Shown here piece after piece: positions 34,378 through 43,207 of a DNA stretch of 64,000 nucleotides. Each line of letters opens with the position of its first letter. The first letter of the stretch is position 1. Location of the stretch: NCBI GenBank assembly GCA_024679955.1, contig JAILCQ010000021.1, positions 1 to 64,000 on the forward strand. Reading direction: 5' to 3'. The notes under the pieces are model-generated. The model did not search any database. It saw only the letters and a program-made list of their open reading frames with translations, and had not been told where the DNA came from. Position numbers and translations under genes: made by a program. The DNA is from Bacillota bacterium. GTDB lineage: Bacteria > Bacillota > Dehalobacteriia > UBA4068.

Positions 34378-34389
34378 AAAATTTATACG

Positions 34390-34413
34390 CGCAAAAAAAC
34401 GGGAACGATCGCT
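34390..34413 (-). terminator. Terminator of rpsU
   Basis: ACGGGAACGA and TCGTTCCCGT with a 4-nt loop, followed on the minus strand by TTTTTTTGCG. Confidence 0.85.
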
Positions 34414-34442
34414 CGTTCCCGTTATACGTTCGCTGGCCGGCG

Positions 34443-34619
34443 TTAGTTCCATTTCCGTTTTCTGGCCGCTTCAGCTTTCTTTTTCCTTTTGACGCTGGGT
34501 TTCTCGTAATGCTCATGCTTGCGGATCTCAGCCATAACGCCTGATTTCTGGCAGGTGCGTTTAAAACGCCTGAGGGCGCTGTCCAGCGATTCGTTTTTGC
34601 CAACTCGAACTTCACTCAT
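34443..34619 (-). CDS. rpsU: 30S ribosomal protein S21
   Basis: 58 residues: [40 protein letters not shown] and the basic tail RKRKWN. GGAGGGAGG precedes the ATG at 34619; the longer frame is untranslated leader. S21 helps the 30S subunit bind mRNA in initiation. Own promoter and terminator. Confidence 0.97.
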   Translation of the reverse strand: MSEVRVGKNESLDSALRRFKRTCQKSGVMAEIRKHEHYEKPSVKRKKKAEAARKRKWN

Positions 34620-34670
34620 TAGTATCCCTCCCTCCGTGAAACCATAAAGCGCAAAGACGCGTACCCACAT

Positions 34671-34699
34671 AGTATAAACTAAAATTGTTCATCCGTCAA
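34671..34699 (-). promoter_or_regulatory. Promoter of rpsU
   Basis: On the minus strand TTGACG (34699-34694), 17 bp, TATACT (34676-34671), immediately after the HIT gene. Confidence 0.8.
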
Positions 34700-34702
34700 C
34701 CT

Positions 34703-35050
34703 TTATGAACAAAAAGGCCCTAAATATTGACCGCCGATCAAATGAAAGTGCAGGTGGGGCACTTCTTGCCCGGAATCGGCCCCGCAGTTGGTCAACAGGC
34801 GGTAGCCGCTTTCGGCCACGCCGTTTTCCGCCGCCAGTTTTTTTGCCACCAGGCAGATTTTACCCAGCAGCGCCTGATGTTCCGGCGTGATATCCGCCAA
34901 AGAAGGGATATGGGCCTTGGGAATGATCAATATATGCACCGGCTGCCGGGGGCTGATGTCCCGAAAAGCCGCTACGTCTTCGTCTTCATAGAGAAAATCC
35001 GTGGGAATGGCGCCGCTGGCCAATTTGCAAAAAATACAATCGTCTGCCAT
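34703..35050 (-). CDS. HIT family nucleotide-binding protein
   Basis: 115 residues, the size of HinT-type purine nucleoside phosphoramidases. Shows CIFCKLASGAIP at the start, the zinc-like CxxC, PKAHIPSLADIT and the histidine triad HLHFHLIGG near the C-terminus. Lies 39 bp after telA in the same direction, probably the last gene of that run. Confidence 0.95.
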   Translation of the reverse strand: MADDCIFCKLASGAIPTDFLYEDEDVAAFRDISPRQPVHILIIPKAHIPSLADITPEHQALLGKICLVAKKLAAENGVAESGYRLLTNCGADSGQEVPHLHFHLIGGQYLGPFCS

Positions 35051-35089
35051 CGCTGTATCGCTCCTTCCTGCCTTTGGGCGGACGCCCGG

Positions 35090-36259
35090 CTACGCGTTCA
35101 ACTGCAACAGTTTTTGCTTCAGTTCGCCTTCCAAAGCCCGCAGTTTGCCTTCGGCCTCCTGCCGTTTGGCCCGGCCTTCGTCCTGGATCTTGACCACTTC
35201 GTCCAAGGTGTCGATCAACAGACGGTTGGTTTGGACCAGGGTCTCGATATCCACGATGCCCCGTTCCGTTTCCTTGGCAGTGGCAACTGCCCCGGTGTGT
35301 AAAGTTTCCGCGTTCTTCTTCAGCAATTCATTGGTCAGCTCGGTCACCTGATGCTGCGCATCCAGGGCCTGCTGGGAATGGGTGATGCCCAAAGCCAAAA
35401 CCATTTGGTTCTTCCACAGGGGGATGGCGTTCATCAGCGAGGACTGGATCTTTTCCGCCATCAAAGCGTCGTTGTTCTGCACCAGACGGATCTGGGGCGA
35501 AAGCTGTATGGCGATGGTGCGGGTCAAATCCAAATCATGCAGTTTCTTTTCAAAGCGGTCGATCAGAGCCGCGTAATCATTGGCAGCCTGGGCTTCTTCC
35601 GGGCCGTTGCCGGCCTGGGCCTGGGCCAGCAGGGCGGGCAATTCTTCGTTTTTGGCCCGGTTCAGTCTTTGCTGTCCCGCGGCGATATACATGGTCAATT
35701 CCTTAAGATACAGGGCGTTGCGGTCATACATCTGATCCAGCATGGCGATATCCTTGAGCAATTGGGCCTGCTGTTTTTCCAGTTCGCCGGAGATTTGATC
35801 CACATTGGCTTCGGCTTTGTCGTAGCGGGCTTTGATCGTAGCCACCCGATTGGCACCGCGGCGGAACAAAGCGGCCAGTCCTTTTTTGTCCTCATCCAGG
35901 CCCAATCCGCGGAGCTCTACCGTCAGATCGCTGATCATTTCCCCCACCTGGCCCAAATCCTTGCTGCGCACGGATTCCAAAGCCTGATCGGAGAACTCGG
36001 CGATGTTCTTTTGCGCCGCCGAACCGTACATCAGCACTTGATTGCTGTTGGCGATGTCGATTTTCTCAGAAAACTCTTTTACCTGGGCCAATTCTTCCGG
36101 GGTGAGGGTTTGGGAGGGCTCCGGCGCGGGAGGCGCGGCGGCAGCGGCTGTGGCCGTTCCTTCTTCGGGCAAATCGACAAGAGCGGCAACGGTCTGCTCT
36201 ATCTCGTCCAGTTCCGGCGACATAGAAAGCGTGAGTTTGATTTGGTCTTTTTCGTTCAT
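35090..36259 (-). CDS. TelA/YaaN family toxic-anion-resistance protein
   Basis: 389 residues, mostly long helices, with no membrane segment. The family is linked to tellurite and cell-envelope stress resistance; the molecular role is unclear. Recognised from SEKIDIANSNQVLMYGSAAQ, FSDQALESVRSKDLG, the QQAQLLKDIAMLDQMYDRN coiled coil and VWKNQM-like IPLWKNQMVLALG. The ATG at 36259 (MNEKDQIKL) follows AGGAG; the longer frame adds 12 residues without a site. It follows an XpaC gene with a methyltransferase between them. Confidence 0.9.
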   Translation of the reverse strand: MNEKDQIKLTLSMSPELDEIEQTVAALVDLPEEGTATAAAAAPPAPEPSQTLTPEELAQVKEFSEKIDIANSNQVLMYGSAAQKNIAEFSDQALESVRSKDLGQVGEMISDLTVELRGLGLDEDKKGLAALFRRGANRVATIKARYDKAEANVDQISGELEKQQAQLLKDIAMLDQMYDRNALYLKELTMYIAAGQQRLNRAKNEELPALLAQAQAGNGPEEAQAANDYAALIDRFEKKLHDLDLTRTIAIQLSPQIRLVQNNDALMAEKIQSSLMNAIPLWKNQMVLALGITHSQQALDAQHQVTELTNELLKKNAETLHTGAVATAKETERGIVDIETLVQTNRLLIDTLDEVVKIQDEGRAKRQEAEGKLRALEGELKQKLLQLNA

Positions 36260-36315
36260 ATGCGTTTCTCCTGTTTTTTCCGGCCCCGGCGGCAAGCGCC
36301 GGCGGCGGGAGTATA

Positions 36316-36939
36316 TTATAATTTATACGCTTCCGCCACGGCGAACAAGCCTTCGCCGTGACCGTCGCGTACAGGTTGCTCTTTTGCGTCGAAAGAAAAC
36401 ACCGTTTGTATTTTGCGCCCCATGGCAAAGCCTGCCTGGGTCAGATAGGCTTCGATCTCCGCGGCGGTATGAAAGGTGGCGAAACGGTAATTCACGTCCT
36501 CATCTTTATGCTGGTCATAGATTTGTCCCAGGGGCGTGCCCTTGTCCAAAAAAGCGATGATAAAACGGCCCTGGGGTTTAAGTATGCGGCAGACCTGCCG
36601 GAAAGCGGCCGCCACATCCTGCAGGAAGCAATCCACCGTGACCATCAGGGCAAAATCATAGCTTTGATCCGGCAAAGGCATATCTTCCGCATAGCCCTGT
36701 ATCACCTCTATGCCTTTTTGCCGCGCCAGACGGGCCATATCCAGGGAAGGCTCCAGGCCGCAGGGAATGCCCAGGGCGGCGGCGAACAGGCCGGTGCCTA
36801 CGCCGATCTCCACGCCTTGTCCGGCTTGCGGCAGCAATTGCCGCACCGCCGCCAATTCCGCCTGGAAAAGCTGGGGGTTTTCGGCGAACCAATCTTCATA
36901 GGCCTGGGCGCCGCTGTCAAAGGGATTTATATGTTCCAT
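36316..36939 (-). CDS. Class I SAM-dependent methyltransferase
   Basis: 207 residues of the Methyltransf_11 type: GVEIGVGTGLFAAALG (motif I), GLEPSLDMARLARQKG, VIQGYAEDMPLPDQSYDFAL (motif II region) and LKPQGRFIIAFLD. No substrate-specific feature is seen. It lies between xpaC and telA, 70 and 56 bp away, in the same direction, so it probably belongs to that stress operon. Promoter not seen in the gaps. Confidence 0.88.
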   Translation of the reverse strand: MEHINPFDSGAQAYEDWFAENPQLFQAELAAVRQLLPQAGQGVEIGVGTGLFAAALGIPCGLEPSLDMARLARQKGIEVIQGYAEDMPLPDQSYDFALMVTVDCFLQDVAAAFRQVCRILKPQGRFIIAFLDKGTPLGQIYDQHKDEDVNYRFATFHTAAEIEAYLTQAGFAMGRKIQTVFSFDAKEQPVRDGHGEGLFAVAEAYKL

Positions 36940-37009
36940 ATTTTTTCCTTTTCTCTTATGTAGTATCGTGTAGCGGTCGTGCCGTGTATCGTATGCGGCT
37001 GCAATACCG

Positions 37010-37696
37010 TTACAGTTTCAATTCTATCGTCGATTGCCCCTCTTCCCGCATGGTTTTGCCGATCAAGCCGTCGCCGGCCAATACCGCCTGCAAAGCGGAG
37101 ACCTCGGCGCTGACGTCCATGGCCTCGCCGGAAAAGAGCATATCCAATTGTTTGCTGAAGGCCGTTTCCACATTATCCAAAGCGGCGGCGATATCCCGCT
37201 TGGCCCCGGAAATGTTCTCCCCTTCTCCGCCGGAAGTATCCAGATTCACATAGGTTTGCAGCAATTTTATAGAGGTAGGCAAAAAGTAATTGCTGAAGCG
37301 GCGGATCTGCGGCGCTTTGTCGGGGCTTTTGCGTATCTCTTCAAAAATGGAAGAACAGAGCTCCTGCAAACGGCCGGTCTTGGCGGAGACCTGGGGATCG
37401 CTCACCTTTTGCCGCAGGGCTTCAAACTGCCGCAAATAGTCGCTGCCTTCCGCCAGGATGCCGTCGGCGGCGGCGACGCCGGTTTGGGGCGGTTCTTCTT
37501 CCACTGTGACCTCTACGGTTTTACCGGGGACCGCCTTGCGCACCAGGAAATAGCTGAGACAGGAAAGCAGACAGGCGGCGATAAAAAAGCCCGGCTTGTA
37601 GATGGGAAACAACCATCCCATCAGCAGCCATACCACGGCCACGCTGTATATGGCAAGCGGGGAAGAAACGGTTTTCTGCACGGTTTTCCTGTTCAT
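37010..37696 (-). CDS. XpaC family protein
   Basis: 228 residues: two adjacent membrane helices (residues ~16-55) and a cytoplasmic helical domain with a conserved pattern LRQFEALRQKVSDPQVSAK, IFEEIRKSPDKAPQIRRFSN and YFLPTSIKLLQTYVNLD, typical of XpaC (named for 5-bromo-4-chloroindolyl phosphate hydrolysis but probably not a phosphatase). XpaC is regularly paired with TelA. The ATG at 37696 has AGGAGG 5 bp upstream; longer frames run through the promoter. Confidence 0.88.
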   Translation of the reverse strand: MNRKTVQKTVSSPLAIYSVAVVWLLMGWLFPIYKPGFFIAACLLSCLSYFLVRKAVPGKTVEVTVEEEPPQTGVAAADGILAEGSDYLRQFEALRQKVSDPQVSAKTGRLQELCSSIFEEIRKSPDKAPQIRRFSNYFLPTSIKLLQTYVNLDTSGGEGENISGAKRDIAAALDNVETAFSKQLDMLFSGEAMDVSAEVSALQAVLAGDGLIGKTMREEGQSTIELKL

Positions 37697-37757
37697 ATGG
37701 GCCTCCTGGCTTTTATGTATACAAAAACGGCAAACTGCGTATATTTTCGTATATTTT

Positions 37758-37787
37758 ATTATAGCAAATACGTACCGGATATGGCAA
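37758..37787 (-). promoter_or_regulatory. Promoter of the xpaC operon
   Basis: On the minus strand TTGCCA (37787-37782), 18 bp, TATAAT (37763-37758). Confidence 0.7.
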
Positions 37788-37798
37788 ATAAATTTGCC
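37783..37798. promoter_or_regulatory. Palindrome over the xpaC -35 box
   Basis: GGCAAATAAATTTGCC, 7-bp arms with a 2-bp centre, overlapping the -35 element. A repressor or activator site is possible; no cognate regulator is known. Confidence 0.45.
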
Positions 37799-37974
37799 GT
37801 ATCCGCTCAAGGGCCCGGCCTGGCCCTCTGCCGCGACTACCCGCATTTTCCGCTGTTTTCCGCAAAGAAGCCATGTCCGGGGCGGCACTGGTTTTTTATT
37901 TTTATAATATTTTTTGTTAATTTAATGATTTAAGAAAAATTTTATCTTTTTTATGTAAGATGGTAGGATTTTTT

Positions 37975-38003
37975 TTGTTGATGTAGAATTTTTTCTATAA
38001 AAT
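37975..38003 (+). promoter_or_regulatory. Likely promoter of the Lrp-pnt genes
   Basis: TTGTTG (37975-37980), 17 bp, TAAAAT (37998-38003), 18 bp before the Lrp gene's start codon. Confidence 0.5.
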
Positions 38004-38021
38004 TTATGAAGGACGGTCAAT

Positions 38022-38477
38022 ATGGACGATATCGATATAAAAATACTGCTTTGTTTAAAGGAAAACGCCCGCATGAACGCCTCGCAAATCAGCGAGCGCA
38101 TCAACCTTTCCGTATCCGCGGTCATCGAAAGGATCAAAAAAATGGAGCATAGCGGCGTCATTCGCGGCTATACTGTACTATTGGACAACAAACGGATCGG
38201 CAAGGACGTGGCGGCCTTCATCTATATTTGCCTGGAGCATCCGAAATTCAACGATAATTTCATCGAAAAGGTGCAGCGGCATAACGATATTACCGAGTGT
38301 TATTATGTGGCTGGGGATTATGACTTTCTGCTGAAGGTGACGGCGGATTCCATGGAGGATCTGACCGCCGTGCTGACGGATATCAAATCCATCAGCGGCG
38401 TGTCTTTGACCCGCACATCCATCGTCTTCGCCACTCATAAAAACGAGCTGACGGTCATTCCCCAAGCGCAAAAATAG
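38022..38477 (+). CDS. Lrp/AsnC family transcriptional regulator
   Basis: 151 residues: N-terminal helix-turn-helix (DIDIKILLCLKENARMNASQIS, SAVIERIKKMEHSGVIRGY) and a C-terminal RAM ligand-binding domain (VAAFIYICLEH, ECYYVAGDYDFLLKVTADSM). GAAGGACGG lies before the ATG. It stands 49 bp before pntAA in the same direction, so it probably controls the transhydrogenase operon, perhaps in response to an amino acid. Confidence 0.93.
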   Translation: MDDIDIKILLCLKENARMNASQISERINLSVSAVIERIKKMEHSGVIRGYTVLLDNKRIGKDVAAFIYICLEHPKFNDNFIEKVQRHNDITECYYVAGDYDFLLKVTADSMEDLTAVLTDIKSISGVSLTRTSIVFATHKNELTVIPQAQK

Positions 38478-38526
38478 ATTTTGCGGCTGTATAACAGACT
38501 ATGGTTTAGAATGGGAGGGAAAAAAG

Positions 38527-39687
38527 ATGATGATCGGCATACCCAAAGAGATCATGCACGGCGAAAGAAGAGTGGCGGCCATACCGGAAACGGTGGCCAA
38601 ATGGGTGGAAAGCGGCCAAACGGTGCTGGTGGAAACCGGCGCGGGCCTGGGCTCTTTTTACAGCGACGAGCAATACCGGGCCGCCGGCGCTGTCATACTG
38701 GACGATCCGGCGGCTTTGTACGCCCAGGCAGACTTGATTTTAAAAGTCAAGGAACCTTTGTTCAATCCGGAGAAAAACTGTTCCGAAATCGATATGATGC
38801 ATGCGGGACAGTATCTGATCACCTTTATCCATCCCGCCGCGCCGGCCAACAGCCAAATGGTCAAGGATATGGCCCGCCGGGGCGTCATCGGCCTGACCTT
38901 AGACGGCGTGCCCCGGATTTCCCGGGCGCAAAACATGGACGCTTTGACCTCCATGAGCACCTGCGCCGGGTATAAGGGCATGCTGATGGCGGCGGATGAA
39001 TTGAGCAAATTCATTCCCCAGATCTTTTGCGCCGTAGGCATGATCAAACCCTGCAATGTGCTGGTGATCGGCGCAGGCGTCGCCGGTTTGCAGGCCCTGG
39101 CCACCGCCAAACGGCTGGGCGCGGTGACTTATGCCGCGGATATCCGGGCCGATGCAGCGGAACAGGCCAAATCCCTGGGGGCGAAAGTGGTGGAATTGGA
39201 CGTGCCCCAGGAGATCGCCGTGGGACAAGGGGGCTATGCCGCCGCTTTGCCCGGCGAATGGCTGGAAAAAGAACGGAAGGCCCTGGCGGAGATCGTCCCG
39301 CAAATGGATATCATTTTCTGCTCCGCGCTGATCCCCGGCAAATTGGCCCCGGTGCTGCTTACCGATGCGATGGTGGCTTCCATGGCCCCCGGCTCGGTGA
39401 TCGTGGATATCTCCATCGACCAGGGCGGCAACTGCGCCGCCACCGTACCCGGAGAACGGGCCGTGGTCCATGACGTGATCATCGAAGGGATCAAAAACAT
39501 CCCCGGCATGCTGCCAACCAGCTCCACCTGGATGTTCGCCCACAATATATACAATTTGACCAATTATCTGATGAAGGACGGAGCCATGGCTTTGGATCTG
39601 CAGGATGAGATCGTCAAAAAGATTTTGGTCACCTGGAACGGAGAGATCGTCCACGAAGGGGCCAAGGAAACCATGGGCTTGGCCTGA
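38527..39687 (+). CDS. pntAA: Proton-translocating NAD(P)+ transhydrogenase, alpha subunit part 1
   Basis: 386-residue soluble NAD(H)-binding domain I. Starts MMIGIPKEIMHGERRVAAIPET, with the KVKEPLFNPEK and MSTCAGYKGMLMAADELSKF motifs and the Rossmann loop VIGAGVAGLQALATAKRLGA; VVHDVIIEGIKNIPGMLPTSS is also typical. It shares the fold of alanine dehydrogenase, but the next two genes fix it as PntAA. Start at the first of two ATGs after GGGAGGG. Confidence 0.93.
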   Translation: MMIGIPKEIMHGERRVAAIPETVAKWVESGQTVLVETGAGLGSFYSDEQYRAAGAVILDDPAALYAQADLILKVKEPLFNPEKNCSEIDMMHAGQYLITFIHPAAPANSQMVKDMARRGVIGLTLDGVPRISRAQNMDALTSMSTCAGYKGMLMAADELSKFIPQIFCAVGMIKPCNVLVIGAGVAGLQALATAKRLGAVTYAADIRADAAEQAKSLGAKVVELDVPQEIAVGQGGYAAALPGEWLEKERKALAEIVPQMDIIFCSALIPGKLAPVLLTDAMVASMAPGSVIVDISIDQGGNCAATVPGERAVVHDVIIEGIKNIPGMLPTSSTWMFAHNIYNLTNYLMKDGAMALDLQDEIVKKILVTWNGEIVHEGAKETMGLA

Positions 39688-39739
39688 AAGCCGCGGGCCG
39701 GTATTTTCCGGCCCCGCCCTGGGGCAAGGAGGGACCCGT

Positions 39740-40033
39740 ATGGAACCGATTTGGTTGATCGTTATTTTTGCCGCAACCGCCCTGGCCGGCTATAAGCTGA
39801 TCCGCCAGGTGCCCAGTTTGCTGCACACCCCGCTGATGTCGGGGATGAACGCTTTGTCCGGCGTCACGGTGTTGGGCGCTTTATGCGCCGCCGGGGCCGC
39901 CGTTTACAGCGGCAGCCGCTTTTGCGCCTATATCGCCATTGTTTTGGCCATGATCAATGTGGCCGGGGGATTTGGCGTGACGGCGCGGATGCTGAACATG
40001 TTTAAAAGCAAAAAGGAGGCGGGGGGCGAATGA
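39740..40033 (+). CDS. pntAB: Transhydrogenase alpha subunit part 2
   Basis: 97-residue membrane subunit with three or four helices: MEPIWLIVIFAATALAGYKL, RQVPSLLHTPLMSGMNALSG (the conserved family motif) and a C-terminal INVAGGFGVTARML segment. AAGGAGGG before the ATG at 39740. It overlaps pntB by 4 bp. Confidence 0.93.
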   Translation: MEPIWLIVIFAATALAGYKLIRQVPSLLHTPLMSGMNALSGVTVLGALCAAGAAVYSGSRFCAYIAIVLAMINVAGGFGVTARMLNMFKSKKEAGGE

Positions 40034-41523
40034 GCGACGTTTTGTACTATCTGCTCTGCGGCGGCCTGCTGCTGGGCGTTATGGCCGGTATTGCCATGCT
40101 CAGCCGGGTCAAAACCGCCCCTTACGGCAACGGCCTTTCCGCCCTGTGCATGGCGGCGGCCATTCTCCTGGTGATGCGCCGCTATGAACTGGTGAGCCTG
40201 CGGGCTTTGTGGATCTGCCTGGCGATCGGGCTGATCCTGGGCTTATGGGGCGCGGTCAAGGTAAAAATGATACAGATGCCCCAGACGGTGGCTTTGCTCA
40301 ACGGCTTCGGCGGCGCAGCCTCCGCCTTGGTGGCGGCGGTTTATGTATGGCAGGCCGGGCCCGGCGGCGGCTTTTTCTACACGGCGGCGGCCATAACTCT
40401 GGCCATCGGCTGGTTCACCTTCAGCGGCAGCCTGATCGCAGCCGGCAAACTGCATAACCGCATCCGGCCACAGCCGCTGATATGGCCCGGCCACAGCCGC
40501 ATCCTCATCCTTACGCTGGCGGTGATGGCGGCTCTGATCTGCCTGCTGCCCCTGTGGCGGCAGGGAAGCGGGGCCGTGGCCGTCGTCCTATCTCTGGTTT
40601 CTCTGTTCTTCGGCGTCGCTTTTGCCCTGCGCATTGGCGGCGCGGATATGCCCGTGGCCATTTCCCTGCTGAACGCCTTATCCGGCACGGCGGGGGCCGT
40701 GGCCGGCATGACCGTGAACGAACCCTTGCTGGTGGCCGTAGGCGGCGTGGTGGGGGCTTCCGGCATCCTGCTGACGCAAATCATGTGCCGGGGTATGAAC
40801 CGGCGTTTGCCGGAAATCCTTACCGGCGCTACCGTTGCCGTCAAGCCCCTGCCGGCGGCAGATGCGGCCGGCGAAGCGGCCGGCAATTCCGCGGATAGCC
40901 AACTCCAGGCAGGCGGCGATCCCGCCGGCAGCCAAAAGCCGGCAGACGATGCTTCTACAGATCGCCAAAAGCAGGAAAGCGGCGCGCCATCCGGCGGCAA
41001 AAAACAGGAAGCCGACGTCTTCGCCGCCTTGCGATCCGCCCGGCAGGTGATCATCGTCCCCGGCTATGGCATGGCTTTGGCCCAGGCCCAGCATTTGCTC
41101 AAAAAACTGAGCGACGCTTTGGAGCAGCGGGGCGCAGAAGTCAAATTCGCCATCCATCCGGTGGCCGGCCGCATGCCCGGGCATATGAATGTTTTGCTGT
41201 GCGAGGCGGACGTTCCCTACGGGCAATTGTATGAAATGCAGGATATCAACGAACAGTTCGCCCATTGCGATATCGCGGTGGCGGTGGGCGCCAACGACGT
41301 GATCAATCCCGCCGCCAATACCGCCGAAGGCACGCCCATTTACGGCATGCCGGTATTGCAAATCGCCGGCGCGCCTCTGGTGGCGGTATGCAATTTCGAC
41401 CGCAAACCCGGCTATGCCGGGGTGGAAAATCCCCTGTACGATATGGACAAAACCGTGCTGTTTTTGGGAGACGCCAAAGAAAGCCTGGCCAAGCTGTTGC
41501 AGGCTTTGGACGAAACGGTATAA
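40030..41523 (+). CDS. pntB: Transhydrogenase beta subunit with long hydrophilic linker
   Basis: 497 residues: eight or nine membrane helices (1-265) with IGLILGLWGAVKVKMIQMPQ and PVAISLLNALSGTAGAVAG, then the NADP(H)-binding domain III (VIIVPGYGMALAQAQH, FAIHPVAGRMPGHMNVLLCEA, VAVGANDVINPAA, GYAGVENPLY). Between them lies a low-complexity insert of about 55 residues (roughly 280-335), rich in Ala, Gly, Ser, Asp, Gln and Lys with repeated S/D-x-Q-K motifs; usual PntB proteins have a shorter linker (about 460 residues in all). The core motifs are normal, so the enzyme should work. Completes the pntAA-AB-B operon, which uses the proton gradient to drive NADPH formation. Confidence 0.94.
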   Translation: MSDVLYYLLCGGLLLGVMAGIAMLSRVKTAPYGNGLSALCMAAAILLVMRRYELVSLRALWICLAIGLILGLWGAVKVKMIQMPQTVALLNGFGGAASALVAAVYVWQAGPGGGFFYTAAAITLAIGWFTFSGSLIAAGKLHNRIRPQPLIWPGHSRILILTLAVMAALICLLPLWRQGSGAVAVVLSLVSLFFGVAFALRIGGADMPVAISLLNALSGTAGAVAGMTVNEPLLVAVGGVVGASGILLTQIMCRGMNRRLPEILTGATVAVKPLPAADAAGEAAGNSADSQLQAGGDPAGSQKPADDASTDRQKQESGAPSGGKKQEADVFAALRSARQVIIVPGYGMALAQAQHLLKKLSDALEQRGAEVKFAIHPVAGRMPGHMNVLLCEADVPYGQLYEMQDINEQFAHCDIAVAVGANDVINPAANTAEGTPIYGMPVLQIAGAPLVAVCNFDRKPGYAGVENPLYDMDKTVLFLGDAKESLAKLLQALDETV

Positions 41524-41563
41524 ACCCCCGCACGACAGGGTTTCCCGACGGTGCAGCACACAA

Positions 41564-41599
41564 AAAGACGGCGGAAAAGTCAAACCGCCGTCTTTTTTT
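41564..41599. terminator. Bidirectional terminator after pntB
   Basis: AAAGACGGCGG and CCGCCGTCTTT with a 10-nt loop, then a T-run on the plus strand; on the minus strand AAAAGACGG is preceded by A-rich DNA giving Ts, so it can also end the kinase gene. Confidence 0.85.
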
Positions 41600-41635
41600 A
41601 TTATGTTTTCGGTAAAACCGGCGCATTCTGCGCTG

Positions 41636-43207
41636 CTATTTGCCGTTTCCTTCCTCTGCCGGCGGCTGTGCCAGGGGCAAGCTGTACCAGAACACGCTGC
41701 CCTGCCCCACCTGGCTGCTTACGCCGCAATCGCCGTGATTCAGCTCCACCAGCTTTTTGACAATGGAAAGGCCCAGGCCGCTGCCGCGAGCGGAACGGCG
41801 ATGGCTTTCCGACACGCGGTAATAGCGTTTCCAGATATCCGCCAATTGCTCCGGCGAGATACCCGGCCCGTTGTCGATCACGCTGACCCGGGCTTGCCCC
41901 GCCTGCTGCTCCAGACGAAGCGTCACCTGCTTGTCCGGGCCGGTATAGGTCAGGGCATTGTTCAGCAAATTGCCCGTCACCTGGGATATCTGGCTTTGAT
42001 CCGCATACACCGGACAGGGAGGCCCCGGCGTATAGTGGATCTGATAGCCCTCATGGGCCAACAGACGGTTATAATTTTCCGCCGTGGCCGCCAAATCTGC
42101 ATTCAAATCGAATGAACAGGGCTTATTATTCACGATACCGGCATTGAGCTTGGACAGATCCAAAACATTATTGACCAGGGAAGTCAGCCGGGCGGTTTCA
42201 TCGATGATCAGTTGGATGTTTTCTTTATTGTTTTCGCCGGGGATATCCCGCATGGCCTCCGCATAGCCGCCGATCATGGTCAAAGGCGTGCGCAAATCAT
42301 GGGAAATATTGGCTACCAATTCCTGCTGCAGCTTATCCGCCCGGGACAATTCCGCCGACACATAATTCAGCGTGGACGCCAATTCGCTGATCTCCAGATA
42401 GCCGCCGTCGGCAAAACCGCCGGAGAAATCCTCTCTGGCCAATTTGGCGGCGGATTTGTTGATGCTGGCGATGGGCGAAGCCAAATGCCGGGAAATCAAC
42501 AGCGACAGCAGCAGGGCCACGAATACCAAGATCAAGGTGATATAGATCAACTGCACCCGCAACGCTTCCCGGGTGGAATCCACCGGGGAAATATTGGAAT
42601 TCAGCAGCAGCATAATGGTATCGCCGGCGTCGTTTTCCACCAGCTTGACATAGATCAGGCTGGAAGACAGGCCCTGATCCGCTTCCGGCACCCGGCCGAT
42701 AAAACGGTCGGATTGGTATTCGTCGTTGGCAAACCATTGCCGGGAAAACAACAACGAATAGGAGCCGCCGTTTTTTTCGGCCAGCTCATAAAACCGGTAA
42801 TACTCGTCGTCCGGCATATGATGGATGACGCAATTTCCCAAAATATCCGCCTTTTCCAGCACGTCCACACCCAAAAGAAATCTGTTGACGGTATGGACCT
42901 GAGCCACGGTGATGCACACATCGTTGCTTTGGGCCATGCGCACGATCAGATCCGGCAGATCCCGGTTGTCGATATTGTCGTCCAGCGTCGAGGCGATGCG
43001 GGCGATCTGGTCGGTTTTGATCTGCCGGTAAAAGGCGTCCAGATAGACGATTTGCAGCAGCCACAACAGCAACAGCAAAAAAGCGCAAAACCCCAAAAAA
43101 TAGGCAAAAATATGCCAGCGCATATGTATGCGGTTGACCAAAGCCCGGGGATCGGATATTTTTCTTTGCTTTTTTTGTTCTGCTTCAGGCTTCAAAACGA
43201 TAGCCAA
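41636..43207 (-). CDS. Sensor histidine kinase
   Basis: About 523 residues: membrane helix (32-54), extracytoplasmic sensor (~55-218), second helix (219-239), HAMP (240-292), HisKA with H303 in VANISHDLRTPLT, and HATPase_c (N box GNLLNNALTYTGP, G1 VIDNGPGISP, G2 GSGLGLSIVKKL). It overlaps the regulator gene by 23 bp. The start is unsure: a TTG at 43207 abuts the GAGGAG site and a TTG at 43195 has looser spacing (12 bp); no ATG fits before 43123. Confidence 0.92.
   Translation of the reverse strand: MAIVLKPEAEQKKQRKISDPRALVNRIHMRWHIFAYFLGFCAFLLLLLWLLQIVYLDAFYRQIKTDQIARIASTLDDNIDNRDLPDLIVRMAQSNDVCITVAQVHTVNRFLLGVDVLEKADILGNCVIHHMPDDEYYRFYELAEKNGGSYSLLFSRQWFANDEYQSDRFIGRVPEADQGLSSSLIYVKLVENDAGDTIMLLLNSNISPVDSTREALRVQLIYITLILVFVALLLSLLISRHLASPIASINKSAAKLAREDFSGGFADGGYLEISELASTLNYVSAELSRADKLQQELVANISHDLRTPLTMIGGYAEAMRDIPGENNKENIQLIIDETARLTSLVNNVLDLSKLNAGIVNNKPCSFDLNADLAATAENYNRLLAHEGYQIHYTPGPPCPVYADQSQISQVTGNLLNNALTYTGPDKQVTLRLEQQAGQARVSVIDNGPGISPEQLADIWKRYYRVSESHRRSARGSGLGLSIVKKLVELNHGDCGVSSQVGQGSVFWYSLPLAQPPAEEGNGK

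Larger units (their letters stand above)
37697..38021. other. Divergent intergenic region, xpaC and Lrp promoters
   Basis: No gene is seen. It holds the xpaC promoter with a palindrome, then a very AT-rich tract (about 37890-38010) before the lrp gene that includes its probable promoter. The AT-rich tract stands out from the GC-rich surroundings and could bind Lrp or nucleoid proteins. Confidence 0.6.

Noticed and set aside
38527-39687. Alanine dehydrogenase
   Set aside because: Shares the fold, but the immediately following pntAB and pntB genes and the family motifs identify it as transhydrogenase subunit PntAA.
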